Below are positions 48,432 through 56,283 of a stretch of 64,000 nt of DNA, in pieces. The notes under the pieces were generated by a model. The model saw nothing but the letters and a program-made list of their open reading frames with translations. It was not told the DNA's origin and searched no databases. The DNA is from Ferirhizobium litorale. Its GTDB lineage: Bacteria > Pseudomonadota > Alphaproteobacteria > Rhizobiales > Rhizobiaceae. The stretch is from contig JALDYZ010000005.1 in the NCBI GenBank assembly GCA_030028905.1, positions 62,001 to 126,000 of the forward strand, written 5' to 3'. A program made the position numbers and the translations under genes. Numbering within the stretch: the first letter of the stretch is position 1; every line of letters starts with the position of its first letter.

Positions 48432-50177
48432 ATGCGCATTCCCGGCACGACGATGTTTGGCTACGCAATGGTTGTCACCCTTGGCCTTTGCCCGGCGGGC
48501 ATTCTGCGGGCAGCCTCTCCCGAACCGGTCAAGGCCGAGCACGGCATGGTCGTCACAGCCCAGCACCTTGCCTCGGATGTCGGCGTGGAGATTTTGAAGA
48601 AGGGCGGCAATGCCGTCGATGCGGCCGTCGCCGTCGGCTACGCCCTGGCGGTTGTCTACCCGTCGGCCGGCAATATCGGCGGCGGCGGCTTCATGACCAT
48701 CCGCCTCAAGGACGGCAGGACAACGTTCCTCGATTTCCGGGAACGCGCGCCGCAGGCTGCCACCAAGACCATGTATCTCGACGACAAGGGCGATGTCGTG
48801 AAGGGATTGAGTACCGCCGGCTATCTGGCCGTCGGCGTGCCGGGGCCGGTCATGGGTTTCGAGGAGGCGCTGACGAAATACGGCACGCTGGAGCGGAAGG
48901 ACCTGATGGCGCCGGCGATCCGGCTAGCCAGCGAGGGCTTTGTACTGCAGCAGGGCGACCAGGCGACCTTTGAAAATGGCGCGAAAAAGCTGGCGAAAGA
49001 TGCGGCGGCAGCGGCCGTCTTCCTGAAGCCGGACGGCAAGACCTATGCGGCCGGGGAGACCCTGCGCCAGCCCGACCTGGCGGCTACGCTCGCCAGCATT
49101 TCGGAGAAGGGGCCGGACGCCTTCTACAGGGGACCGATCGGCGATGCCATCGTCAAGGCCAGCGCCGACAACGGCGGCGTTCTCGCAAAGCAGGACTTCG
49201 AGAACTACAAGGTCCGCGAACTCGAGCCGGTGAAATGCAACTACCGTGGTTATGATATCGTCTCCTCCCCGCCGCCGTCTTCGGGCGGGGTCATCATCTG
49301 CGAGATCCTCAACGTGCTGGAAGGCTATCCGCTCTCCTATCTCGGTTACGGATCGGCGGACACCGTGCACGCGATGATCGAGGCGATGCGCCACGCCTAT
49401 GTTGACCGCAACACCGCGCTCGGCGACCCGGATTTCGTCGACAACCCGGTCGAAAAGCTGCTGGACAAGGCCTATGCCCAGAAAATCCGCGACGAAATCC
49501 AGCCCTATCGTGCAGGGGTCTCGCAGGACTTGATGCCGAAGGGCTTCGGCGAAAGCACCGAGACCACCCACTACTCGATCATCGACGACGACGGAAATGC
49601 TGTCGCGGTCACCTACACGCTGAACGGTTCGTTCGGCGCCGGCGTCATGGCGCCGGGAACCGGGATCCTGCTCAACAACGAGATGGACGATTTCACCGCC
49701 AAGCCGGGTGCGCCGAACCTATACGGGCTGGTGCAGGGAGAGGCGAATGCGATCGCGCCCGGCAAGACGCCGCTCTCCTCGATGAGCCCGACCATCATTT
49801 CGAAGGACGGGCAACCCTTTATGGTGATCGGCAGTCCGGGCGGTGCGCGTATCATCACCATCACGCTCGAGGCGATCATCAACGTCATCGATCACGGCAT
49901 GAACATCCAGGAGGCGGTCGATGCGCCGCGCATCCATCATCAGTGGCTGCCGGACAAGGTGTTCATGGAGCCCTACGCGCTGTCGCCGGATACGCGCCGG
50001 ATCCTCGCCGCGATGGGGCATGACATCGAGATCGACGAAAGCTGGACGATCTGGGGACAGGCGACAGGCATCCTCGTCGGAGGCGAGAGCCTCGCCGAAA
50101 TCGATGCCGGCGGTGGCGCCCGCTACAATGGCGCCGCCGACAGCCGCATTGAGGCCGGGGCCGCGAGGGGGTACTGA
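48432..50177 (+). CDS. ggt: gamma-glutamyltransferase
   Basis: A 581-residue periplasmic Ntn-hydrolase precursor that cleaves gamma-glutamyl bonds of glutathione and related compounds and self-processes into two chains. It has a signal peptide (MFGYAMVVTLGLCPAGILRAAS). The processing/catalytic Thr is in ESTETTHYSIIDDDGNAV (about residue 378-380). Further blocks are NIGGGGFMTIRLKDG, PLSSMSPTIISKDG and GSPGGARIITITLE. GAGGAGAAGG precedes ATG 48432. It is divergent from the amino-acid ABC operon across 285 bp, consistent with releasing amino acids outside and importing them. Confidence 0.93.
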   Translation: MRIPGTTMFGYAMVVTLGLCPAGILRAASPEPVKAEHGMVVTAQHLASDVGVEILKKGGNAVDAAVAVGYALAVVYPSAGNIGGGGFMTIRLKDGRTTFLDFRERAPQAATKTMYLDDKGDVVKGLSTAGYLAVGVPGPVMGFEEALTKYGTLERKDLMAPAIRLASEGFVLQQGDQATFENGAKKLAKDAAAAAVFLKPDGKTYAAGETLRQPDLAATLASISEKGPDAFYRGPIGDAIVKASADNGGVLAKQDFENYKVRELEPVKCNYRGYDIVSSPPPSSGGVIICEILNVLEGYPLSYLGYGSADTVHAMIEAMRHAYVDRNTALGDPDFVDNPVEKLLDKAYAQKIRDEIQPYRAGVSQDLMPKGFGESTETTHYSIIDDDGNAVAVTYTLNGSFGAGVMAPGTGILLNNEMDDFTAKPGAPNLYGLVQGEANAIAPGKTPLSSMSPTIISKDGQPFMVIGSPGGARIITITLEAIINVIDHGMNIQEAVDAPRIHHQWLPDKVFMEPYALSPDTRRILAAMGHDIEIDESWTIWGQATGILVGGESLAEIDAGGGARYNGAADSRIEAGAARGY

Positions 50178-50638
50178 GTGAGGTACCCCGGCTGATTGCA
50201 TGCCGAGCCTCGTCCCGGCCCTTGGCCGCTCGGACGGCGGCGAGAATAATCAAGCAACGAAGGCCGGCAATGCGGGACGTCACGGGCTTTGTCCCGGCCC
50301 GGCTTGTGCTTTGTCAAATGCAGAAGCCCCACTGACAATGTACTTGCAAAAGCTTCGTTTTTTGCGATGCTAGGGAAAATTCGACGGGACTAATGAAGCG
50401 CGATCGCATAAAGATCACTCTGACGCTGCAGGGGTAGAGCCGCAGTGGCTCATGTGCGCTAGCGAATGGGTAATACCAGGCATCAAACTGACGCCTGGCA
50501 CGACGCAATGCCTCTGCTCACGCGATACGCATCAATAAGTTGCACGCATTGCCTTCCCCGATGATAAGATTCCCAGTTCGCATACCGGCCACCGAAGAAG
50601 AAGCCGCGTCGCGACTTGGGAGAAAAGGGAGAACCAAG
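50178..50638. other. 461-bp intergenic region after ggt
   Basis: No supported gene. The first half has a GC-rich palindromic patch: GTCCCGGCCC occurs at 50212-50221 and 50291-50300, and CGGGAC (50273-50278) pairs with GTCCCG (50291-50296), framed by GCCGG/CCGGC, so a folded RNA or a degenerate intergenic palindromic element is possible. It could end the ggt transcript, though there is no T run. The second half is AT-richer and should carry the promoter of the DUF3300 gene. Confidence 0.5.
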
Positions 50639-52060
50639 ATGATGCCATCTCCGAATCGGCGGCGATATGCCGGCCTCGCCTTCCTCGCATCGCTGCTGTT
50701 GGCTGCCACGTCGGGGGGCGCCAGCGCCCAGGAGCAACAGGCGGCGGCGGTTCCGCCCCAGACGCAGGAGGCGGCGCCCGAACCGCTGACCGAGGATGAA
50801 CTGGAAGTCCTGGTGGCGCGGATCGCGCTCTATCCGGATGAACTGGTGGCGGTGGTCACCTCCGCTTCGCTCTATCCGCTGCAGATCATCGAGGCCCAGC
50901 GCTACCTCGAAAAGGCAAAGACCGACAAGAACCTGAAGCCGAAGGACACCTGGGACGGCAGCGTCGTGTCGCTGCTCAACTATCCTGAGATCGTCAAGAT
51001 GATGAGCGACGACCTCGAGTGGACCCAGCAGCTCGGCGATGCGCTTGCCTACCAGCAGAAGGACGTGCTGATCGCGATCCAGCAACTGCGCGACAAGGCT
51101 GTCGCCGACGGCATCATCAAGTCGGACGACAAGATCAAGGTGGTGGAGGAAAACGACAACGTCGTCATTCAATCGGTCAGTCAGGAAACGGTCTACGTGC
51201 CGCGCTATGAGCCGCAGATGCTCTACGATCCGGGTTATCCGCCGCAACCGATCAGCTACTATGCCGATCCCTATCCGAATTACTGGTATCCCAGTGCCCC
51301 CTATTTTGCAGCCGCCGTCACCGGACTGGTCTGGGCGGCAGCGGTGGACTGGGACGACTGGGGCGTCTGGGGCGGGAATTGGAACGACGACATCGACATC
51401 GACTGCAACAACTGCTTCAACAACCGCGACTTCAACGGCAAGGTCAATTTCAACGATGTCGACTGGAAAAACGTCGATCGCAGCAAGATCAATTTCGACA
51501 AGAACAAGCTGAACAACATCGATCGCAACGAACTCAAGAACAATCTGAAATCGGTGGACCGCAACAACCTCAAGAACAAGACAGCGGCGATCCGCAAAGA
51601 GCACCCAGCGGCGCGCCGTGACCGGCCCGGCAAGGTCGACGTCAAGGATGTGCGCGCGAGCAAGATCGACAACGATCGCCGGAAGGCAGCCGGAGACAGG
51701 GCGCAAGCAAGACCCGGCGATCGGCCAGCCGCGGCGCGCGGTACGCCGCAGCGAAGGGATGCCTCGGAAGTCCGAAAGACCGGCAAGATAGAGCGCTCGG
51801 CCGGGAAGGCCAAGCCCGCCCGCAAGGTCGACAACCGTCCGAAAAAACCGTCGGCTCTCGGCGAGCCGCGCAGCGGCAAGAAGGCGAAAGTCCAGTCGCA
51901 ACGGGGGAAGAAGTCGATGGGCGGCGGGCAGCAGCGGCGACCGTCCGCCAGCAGCCATCGCAGCGGCGGTCGGCACGCGGCCAGTCGTGGAGGCGGGCAC
52001 CGGACGGTGAAGCGCAGCGGTGGCGGTGGGGGTCGTCGCGGCGGTGGTGGACGTCGGTAA
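50639..52060 (+). CDS. DUF3300 domain protein with Asn/Asp-rich and basic Gly/Arg-rich tail
   Basis: A 473-residue exported protein. After a basic start and signal segment (YAGLAFLASLLLAATSGGASAQ) comes the DUF3300 domain (about 50-235; LTEDELEVLVARIALYPDELVAVVTSASLYPLQIIEAQRYL; ETVYVPRYEPQMLYDP). Then a Trp/Asp/Asn-rich stretch (WGGNWNDDIDIDCNNCFNNRDFNGKVNF, about 245-320) and a strongly basic low-complexity tail ending in Gly/Arg runs. The role of DUF3300 is not established; the domain is exported and often neighbours DUF2950, as here. ATG 50639 is the first of two adjacent ATGs, after AAGGGAG. Confidence 0.85.
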   Translation: MMPSPNRRRYAGLAFLASLLLAATSGGASAQEQQAAAVPPQTQEAAPEPLTEDELEVLVARIALYPDELVAVVTSASLYPLQIIEAQRYLEKAKTDKNLKPKDTWDGSVVSLLNYPEIVKMMSDDLEWTQQLGDALAYQQKDVLIAIQQLRDKAVADGIIKSDDKIKVVEENDNVVIQSVSQETVYVPRYEPQMLYDPGYPPQPISYYADPYPNYWYPSAPYFAAAVTGLVWAAAVDWDDWGVWGGNWNDDIDIDCNNCFNNRDFNGKVNFNDVDWKNVDRSKINFDKNKLNNIDRNELKNNLKSVDRNNLKNKTAAIRKEHPAARRDRPGKVDVKDVRASKIDNDRRKAAGDRAQARPGDRPAAARGTPQRRDASEVRKTGKIERSAGKAKPARKVDNRPKKPSALGEPRSGKKAKVQSQRGKKSMGGGQQRRPSASSHRSGGRHAASRGGGHRTVKRSGGGGGRRGGGGRR

Positions 52061-52083
52061 GGTCGGACGCAAGGAGCAATGAC

Positions 52084-53028
52084 ATGATCAAATCTGTTCA
52101 ATCCATGATGCTCGGTTCGGCCTTTGCCGTGGCGTTGCTATGCGGCACCGCAGTTCCGGTTCTTGCCCAACAACCGTCAATCATCACCGAGTTCGTTTCC
52201 AAGGATCATCCGCCTTCATTCGATACCCCCGAACAGGTCGTCGACGCGTTCAAGGCCGCGCTCGCGGCCGACGACTTGGACAAGCTGGCCGTGCTTCTGG
52301 GCCTCGATGCGGCCAAGCTGAAATCGGCCGAGGGGGTGATGGACACCTACAAGAAGATCAGGGAAGGCGCCGCCAAGAAACTGGTGGTCCGTGACGTAGA
52401 AGGCGACAAGATCCTCGACATCGGCGACGAGCTCTGGCCGCTGCCGTTCCCGATCGGCAAGGAGGACGACGGCAAGTGGTCGTTCGATACCTATGCGGGT
52501 CTCGAAGAGATCATCAATCGTCGCATCGGCGAGAACGAACTCGAAGCGATCGAAACGATGCGTGCCTATGTCGAAGCACAGGAGGAATACCGGACAGCCG
52601 ACCATGACGGCGACGGTGTCTTCGAATACGCCCAGAAGCTGATCAGCACCGAAGGCCTGACCGATGGCCTGTACTGGCCGGTTGAGCAAGGCGACGGAGA
52701 TAGTCCGGCCGGCGATTTCGCCGATGCCGCTGCGCTCGAGAAGGCCAAGGCGGGTGAGGGCTATTTCGGCTACAAGTTTCGCATCCTGACGGGCCAGGGC
52801 GAAAATGTCGCCGGCGGCCCGTACGACTACGTGATCAACGGCAACATGATCGCTGGCTTCGGCCTGGTCGGCTGGCCGGTGAAGTACGGCGAGACCGGCG
52901 TAAGCACATTTGTCGTCAATCAGAACGGGATCGTCTATGAAGCCGATCTCGGCGAGAACACCGAGACAATCGCCTCCCAGATCAAGACCTTCAACCCCAA
53001 TGACAATTGGGAGCTTGCAAACGACTGA
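52084..53028 (+). CDS. DUF2950 family exported protein
   Basis: A 314-residue protein with a Sec signal peptide (MMLGSAFAVALLCGTAVPVLAQ) and a DUF2950 fold: FDTPEQVVDAFKAALAADDLDKLAVLLG, YRTADHDGDGVFEYAQKLIST, GGPYDYVINGNMIAGFGLVGWPVKYGETGVSTFVVNQNGIVYEADLG. It lies 23 bp after the DUF3300 gene with a good ribosome site (AAGGAGCAATGAC), so the two form an operon. The pair recurs in proteobacteria; the function is unknown, possibly in the envelope. Confidence 0.88.
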   Translation: MIKSVQSMMLGSAFAVALLCGTAVPVLAQQPSIITEFVSKDHPPSFDTPEQVVDAFKAALAADDLDKLAVLLGLDAAKLKSAEGVMDTYKKIREGAAKKLVVRDVEGDKILDIGDELWPLPFPIGKEDDGKWSFDTYAGLEEIINRRIGENELEAIETMRAYVEAQEEYRTADHDGDGVFEYAQKLISTEGLTDGLYWPVEQGDGDSPAGDFADAAALEKAKAGEGYFGYKFRILTGQGENVAGGPYDYVINGNMIAGFGLVGWPVKYGETGVSTFVVNQNGIVYEADLGENTETIASQIKTFNPNDNWELAND

Positions 53029-53046
53029 GGACCAGGGCGGAGAGGT

Positions 53047-53958
53047 CTAGGCGCGATTGAGGTCGCAGGCCCTGAGCAGGTTGGCGAGCCAATCGACGAA
53101 GACGCGGACCTTGTTGCTCAGGTGTCTCGTCTGCGGATAGACGATGTAGACCGGCATCGGCTCCAGTTCCCATTCGGGGAGCACCTGCCGCAGCCTGCCG
53201 TCCTCGATAGCCTGCCGGACCATGAATCGCGGCGACTGGACGATGCCCAGCCCGTTGAGGGCGGCGGTGAGATAGGTGCGGCCGTCATTGACGGAAACCA
53301 GGTAGCGCGCGTCGATCTCCAGCGTCTGGCCATCGCGCAGGAACTCGAAGGGAAACGGCTTGCTACTCTGCACCCGGAGATAGGCAACGCAGATGTGGTC
53401 GCTCTGCAGGTCTTCGGGGTGGTCGGGCAGGCCAAACCTGTCGATATAGGCCGGTGCCGCGCAGGTGATCATGTCCAGGTCGACCACCTTGCGGGCGATC
53501 AGGGACTGGTCCATCGGTGTGCCCGCGCGCAGCGCGCAATCGACGTTTTCCGCGAGATAGTCGACAAGCCGGTCGCCGACACCGAGGTCGATGCGAATAT
53601 CGGGATAGCGCTTGTAGAAATCGCCGAGGGCGGGCACCACGATTTCCTCGGCAAAGGCTCCGGCCATCTCGACGCGAAGCCGCCCGCTCGGCGCACCTTG
53701 CGAATGGGACAGGCTGTTGTCGAGTTCGTCGATTTCCGACAGCAGCTGCGCAGCCCGCTCGTAGTAGAGGGCGCCATCGGTGGTGACCATCACCCGGCGG
53801 GTGGTGCGGTTGAGCAGCTTGGTGCGCAGGTGGGTCTCGAGCCCCTGGATCAGGTTGGTGACCGTTGCCTTGGGCATGGATAGCGATTCTGCGGCGCGGC
53901 TGAAATTGCCGCTCTCCACCACGCGGACGAAAGCCCGCATTGCCGAAAGCTGATCCAT
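53047..53958 (-). CDS. LysR-family transcriptional regulator
   Basis: A 303-residue LTTR: N-terminal winged helix (MRAFVRVVESGNFSRAAESLSMPKATVTNLIQGLETHLRTKLLNRTTRRVMVTTDG) and a C-terminal effector domain. The sequence belongs to the large group close to the DsdC/PecT-like efflux regulators, with no ligand that can be read. It is divergent from the hydrolase-RND genes over about 154 bp and is their likely regulator. ATG 53958. Its 3' end is 18 bp from the stop of the DUF2950 gene. Confidence 0.92.
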   Translation of the reverse strand: MDQLSAMRAFVRVVESGNFSRAAESLSMPKATVTNLIQGLETHLRTKLLNRTTRRVMVTTDGALYYERAAQLLSEIDELDNSLSHSQGAPSGRLRVEMAGAFAEEIVVPALGDFYKRYPDIRIDLGVGDRLVDYLAENVDCALRAGTPMDQSLIARKVVDLDMITCAAPAYIDRFGLPDHPEDLQSDHICVAYLRVQSSKPFPFEFLRDGQTLEIDARYLVSVNDGRTYLTAALNGLGIVQSPRFMVRQAIEDGRLRQVLPEWELEPMPVYIVYPQTRHLSNKVRVFVDWLANLLRACDLNRA

Positions 53959-54112
53959 CGGTTTACTCCATGGGTGTGCGGTGCACTATTATTCGAAATA
54001 TGGAACAGTGTAATAAGGATTGCGCCACTTATTCAATGATGCGAATTATAGTACCTATGCCATCACAATTGCAAGCGGTGGCTATGCCCTCCGCGCAAGC
54101 CCGGTAGTGGTC

Positions 54113-54925
54113 ATGGAAAAGCGTTGGAAGGACAAGGTGCTCGATAATCTGCCCGAAGGGCCGGTTGTTGCGCGCGTCTATGAAGGCGCCGATTGCAGGG
54201 CCGCACCGCCCATCGTCCTCTATCTGCATGGCGGAGCCTTTGCGGATATCAAGGGTGATGGCGAGCATCCGGTAGCCAGGGCGCTGGCGGATGCGGGTTC
54301 GATCGTTGTCGCGCCGGACTACCGGAAGGCATCGGAGCCGGCGTTTCCGAATGCCCTTGAGCGGGCATTTTCGGTGCTGCGTTACCTGAACGGGAAGCGC
54401 AAGTTGTTCGGCGCGGCGCGATCGCCGCTCTTCGTGGCCGGGGAGGAAGCCGGCGGGAATGTTGCCGCCGCCGCCGCCCTAAAGGCGCGGGACGCGATTC
54501 CGGGCGATCTCGACGGACAGATCCTGCTGTCGCCCTTGCTCGACCCGTCGATGGGCACGGCCTCGTTTCGCGATGCCGAACAGATCGGCATGCGCCAGCG
54601 CTGGTCGGAGGGTTGGAATACCTATCTCGGATTCGGCGGAGGTGTCTGTCACCCCTATGCGGCGCCCTGCTACTGCTCGCGGCTCGCCGGGCTTGCCCCG
54701 GCGCTGGTGATGACGGCGGCCGATGATCCGCTTCGCGACGAGGCGGTCGGCTACTGCAGCCGGCTCGAGAAGGCGGGCGTCTTTGTCCGCCGGCACGTGC
54801 TGCCGATCGGAACGGGCTGGCCGCTGATGTACGGCGGGTGTTGTGACGGCGATACCAGATGGCTCGAAGAGATCCGCGACCAGTTCGCCCTCTTCCTGCA
54901 AACGTTGAAGGCACGGACAGTGTAG
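54113..54925 (+). CDS. alpha/beta-hydrolase-fold protein with degenerate catalytic triad
   Basis: A 270-residue protein of the HSL/alpha-beta hydrolase-3 type by layout: the oxyanion-hole motif LYLHGGAF (about 42-49), and the nucleophile-elbow position VAGEEAGGNVAAAAAL, where the family has GDSAGG. The Ser is Glu here. The acid region TAADDPLRDEA is kept, but the expected C-terminal HGF is replaced by GTGWPLMYG. The protein is thus probably not a standard esterase. ATG 54113 is preferred; a TTG at 54020 would add 31 residues. It is the first gene of the efflux unit, 50 bp before the adaptor gene. Confidence 0.75.
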   Translation: MEKRWKDKVLDNLPEGPVVARVYEGADCRAAPPIVLYLHGGAFADIKGDGEHPVARALADAGSIVVAPDYRKASEPAFPNALERAFSVLRYLNGKRKLFGAARSPLFVAGEEAGGNVAAAAALKARDAIPGDLDGQILLSPLLDPSMGTASFRDAEQIGMRQRWSEGWNTYLGFGGGVCHPYAAPCYCSRLAGLAPALVMTAADDPLRDEAVGYCSRLEKAGVFVRRHVLPIGTGWPLMYGGCCDGDTRWLEEIRDQFALFLQTLKARTV

Positions 54926-54975
54926 TCCCAAGATACACATTTAAGAGACATAGAGTCCGCAAGGAGATTTTATCG

Positions 54976-56160
54976 ATGACAGCCATCAAGAAGCGCTGGG
55001 CCCTGTGGGGCGCCGGCTTGGGAGTAGCTGCGTCAATTTCAGGCGCTGCAGTCTATTTCGAGTCTTTCGCCGGCGCCAACGCGGCGCCTGACGCCGCAGC
55101 CGCGCCACCGCCGGCTCAGGTCACTGTGGCCGAAATCACGCCGCGCGAAGTGACGACCTGGGAAGAGTTTTCCGGCCGTCTCGAGGCGATCGACCGTGTT
55201 CAGGTGCGCTCGCGCGTTGCCGGGGCGATCCAGTCGGTGCACTTCCGTGAGGGTGCCCTGGTCAAGGAAGGCGATCTTCTCGTGACGATCGATCCCGCAT
55301 CCTTTGAGGCTGCCGTCGCGCGCGCCGAGGGCGAGGTTGCGTCGGCGCAGGCGCGCCTGGAGCTTGCCGGTACCGAACTTGATCGAGGTCGCAAGCTTTC
55401 CGACAACCGCACGATCTCCCAGAGCGATCTCGACCAGCGCCGGAGCGCCTACAATGAAGCCCAGGCGGCGCTCAGCTCCGCCAAGGCGGCGTTGAAGACG
55501 GCGACGCTCGATCTCGGCTATACCCAGGTGCGCGCCCCGATCTCGGGCCGCGTCGGCAGGCTGGAGATCACCGTCGGAAACCTGGTGGCCGCGGGATCGG
55601 CTTCGCCGGCGCTCACCACGCTTGTGTCCGTGGATCCGATCTATGCCAGCTTCAATGCGACGGAGGCAACCGTATCGCGCGCGTTGCGGGAGCTTCCTTC
55701 CAGGGACGGTTCGCCGGAAGTCGATAGGATCCCGGTTGAAATCGGGACGGTCAACGACGAAGGAACGCCGATCAAGGGCAAGCTGCAATTGATCGACAAT
55801 GAGGTCGATGCCGCGAGCGGCACCGTGCGCGTGCGCGCCATCTTCGACAATCCCGGCGGTCGCCTGTTGCCGGGGCAGTTCGTGCGGGTGCGCATGGGCC
55901 AGCCGTCGCCGGAGAAGCGGCTTCTGGTCAGCGAACGGGCGATCGGGACGGACCTCGACAAGAAGTTTGTATTCGTCGTCGATGCCGACAACACGGTAGC
56001 CTACCGCCAGGTCCATCTTGGCGCTGCGATCGATGGCATGAGGATCGTCGAAGACGGCCTGAACGCCGGCGACCGGATCGTCGTCAACGGGCTGCAGCGC
56101 ATCCGCAGCGGAGCGGTCGTCGATCCAACGGTCGAAGACAAGGTGGCAGCCACCCAGTAG
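54976..56160 (+). CDS. RND efflux periplasmic adaptor (membrane fusion protein)
   Basis: A 394-residue MexA/AcrA-type adaptor: N-terminal anchor (WALWGAGLGVAASISGAAVYF), lipoyl-type barrel halves (VRSRVAGAIQSVHFREGALVKEGDLLVTIDP), an alpha-hairpin (ARAEGEVASAQARLELAGTELDRGRKL...), and the beta-barrel and membrane-proximal domains (LGYTQVRAPISGRVGRLEITVGN; LLPGQFVRVRM). It has no lipobox Cys, so anchorage is by the N-terminal helix. It links the inner-membrane pump to an outer-membrane channel not encoded here. AAGGAGA precedes ATG 54976. Confidence 0.93.
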   Translation: MTAIKKRWALWGAGLGVAASISGAAVYFESFAGANAAPDAAAAPPPAQVTVAEITPREVTTWEEFSGRLEAIDRVQVRSRVAGAIQSVHFREGALVKEGDLLVTIDPASFEAAVARAEGEVASAQARLELAGTELDRGRKLSDNRTISQSDLDQRRSAYNEAQAALSSAKAALKTATLDLGYTQVRAPISGRVGRLEITVGNLVAAGSASPALTTLVSVDPIYASFNATEATVSRALRELPSRDGSPEVDRIPVEIGTVNDEGTPIKGKLQLIDNEVDAASGTVRVRAIFDNPGGRLLPGQFVRVRMGQPSPEKRLLVSERAIGTDLDKKFVFVVDADNTVAYRQVHLGAAIDGMRIVEDGLNAGDRIVVNGLQRIRSGAVVDPTVEDKVAATQ

Positions 56161-56283
56161 AGATGGCGCGGGAGACCTTGCACCTTCCGCGATCAGCTTC
56201 CTCGAAATGACAGACCCTGCCGACGCACGATGAGCGTCGGGCGGGGTCCTGCGTCGCAGAATTCACCCCGAGAGGGTTTTGAG

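Noticed and set aside
50483-52072. 529-residue minus-strand open frame opposite the DUF3300 gene
   Set aside because: Repetitive Val/Asp/Leu-rich translation is the mirror of the Asn/Asp-rich coding strand; DUF3300 is the supported gene.
53959-54112. LysR operator near ATTCGAAATAT
   Set aside because: Only an imperfect dyad with a T-N11-A spacing that is common by chance; too weak to list as a feature.
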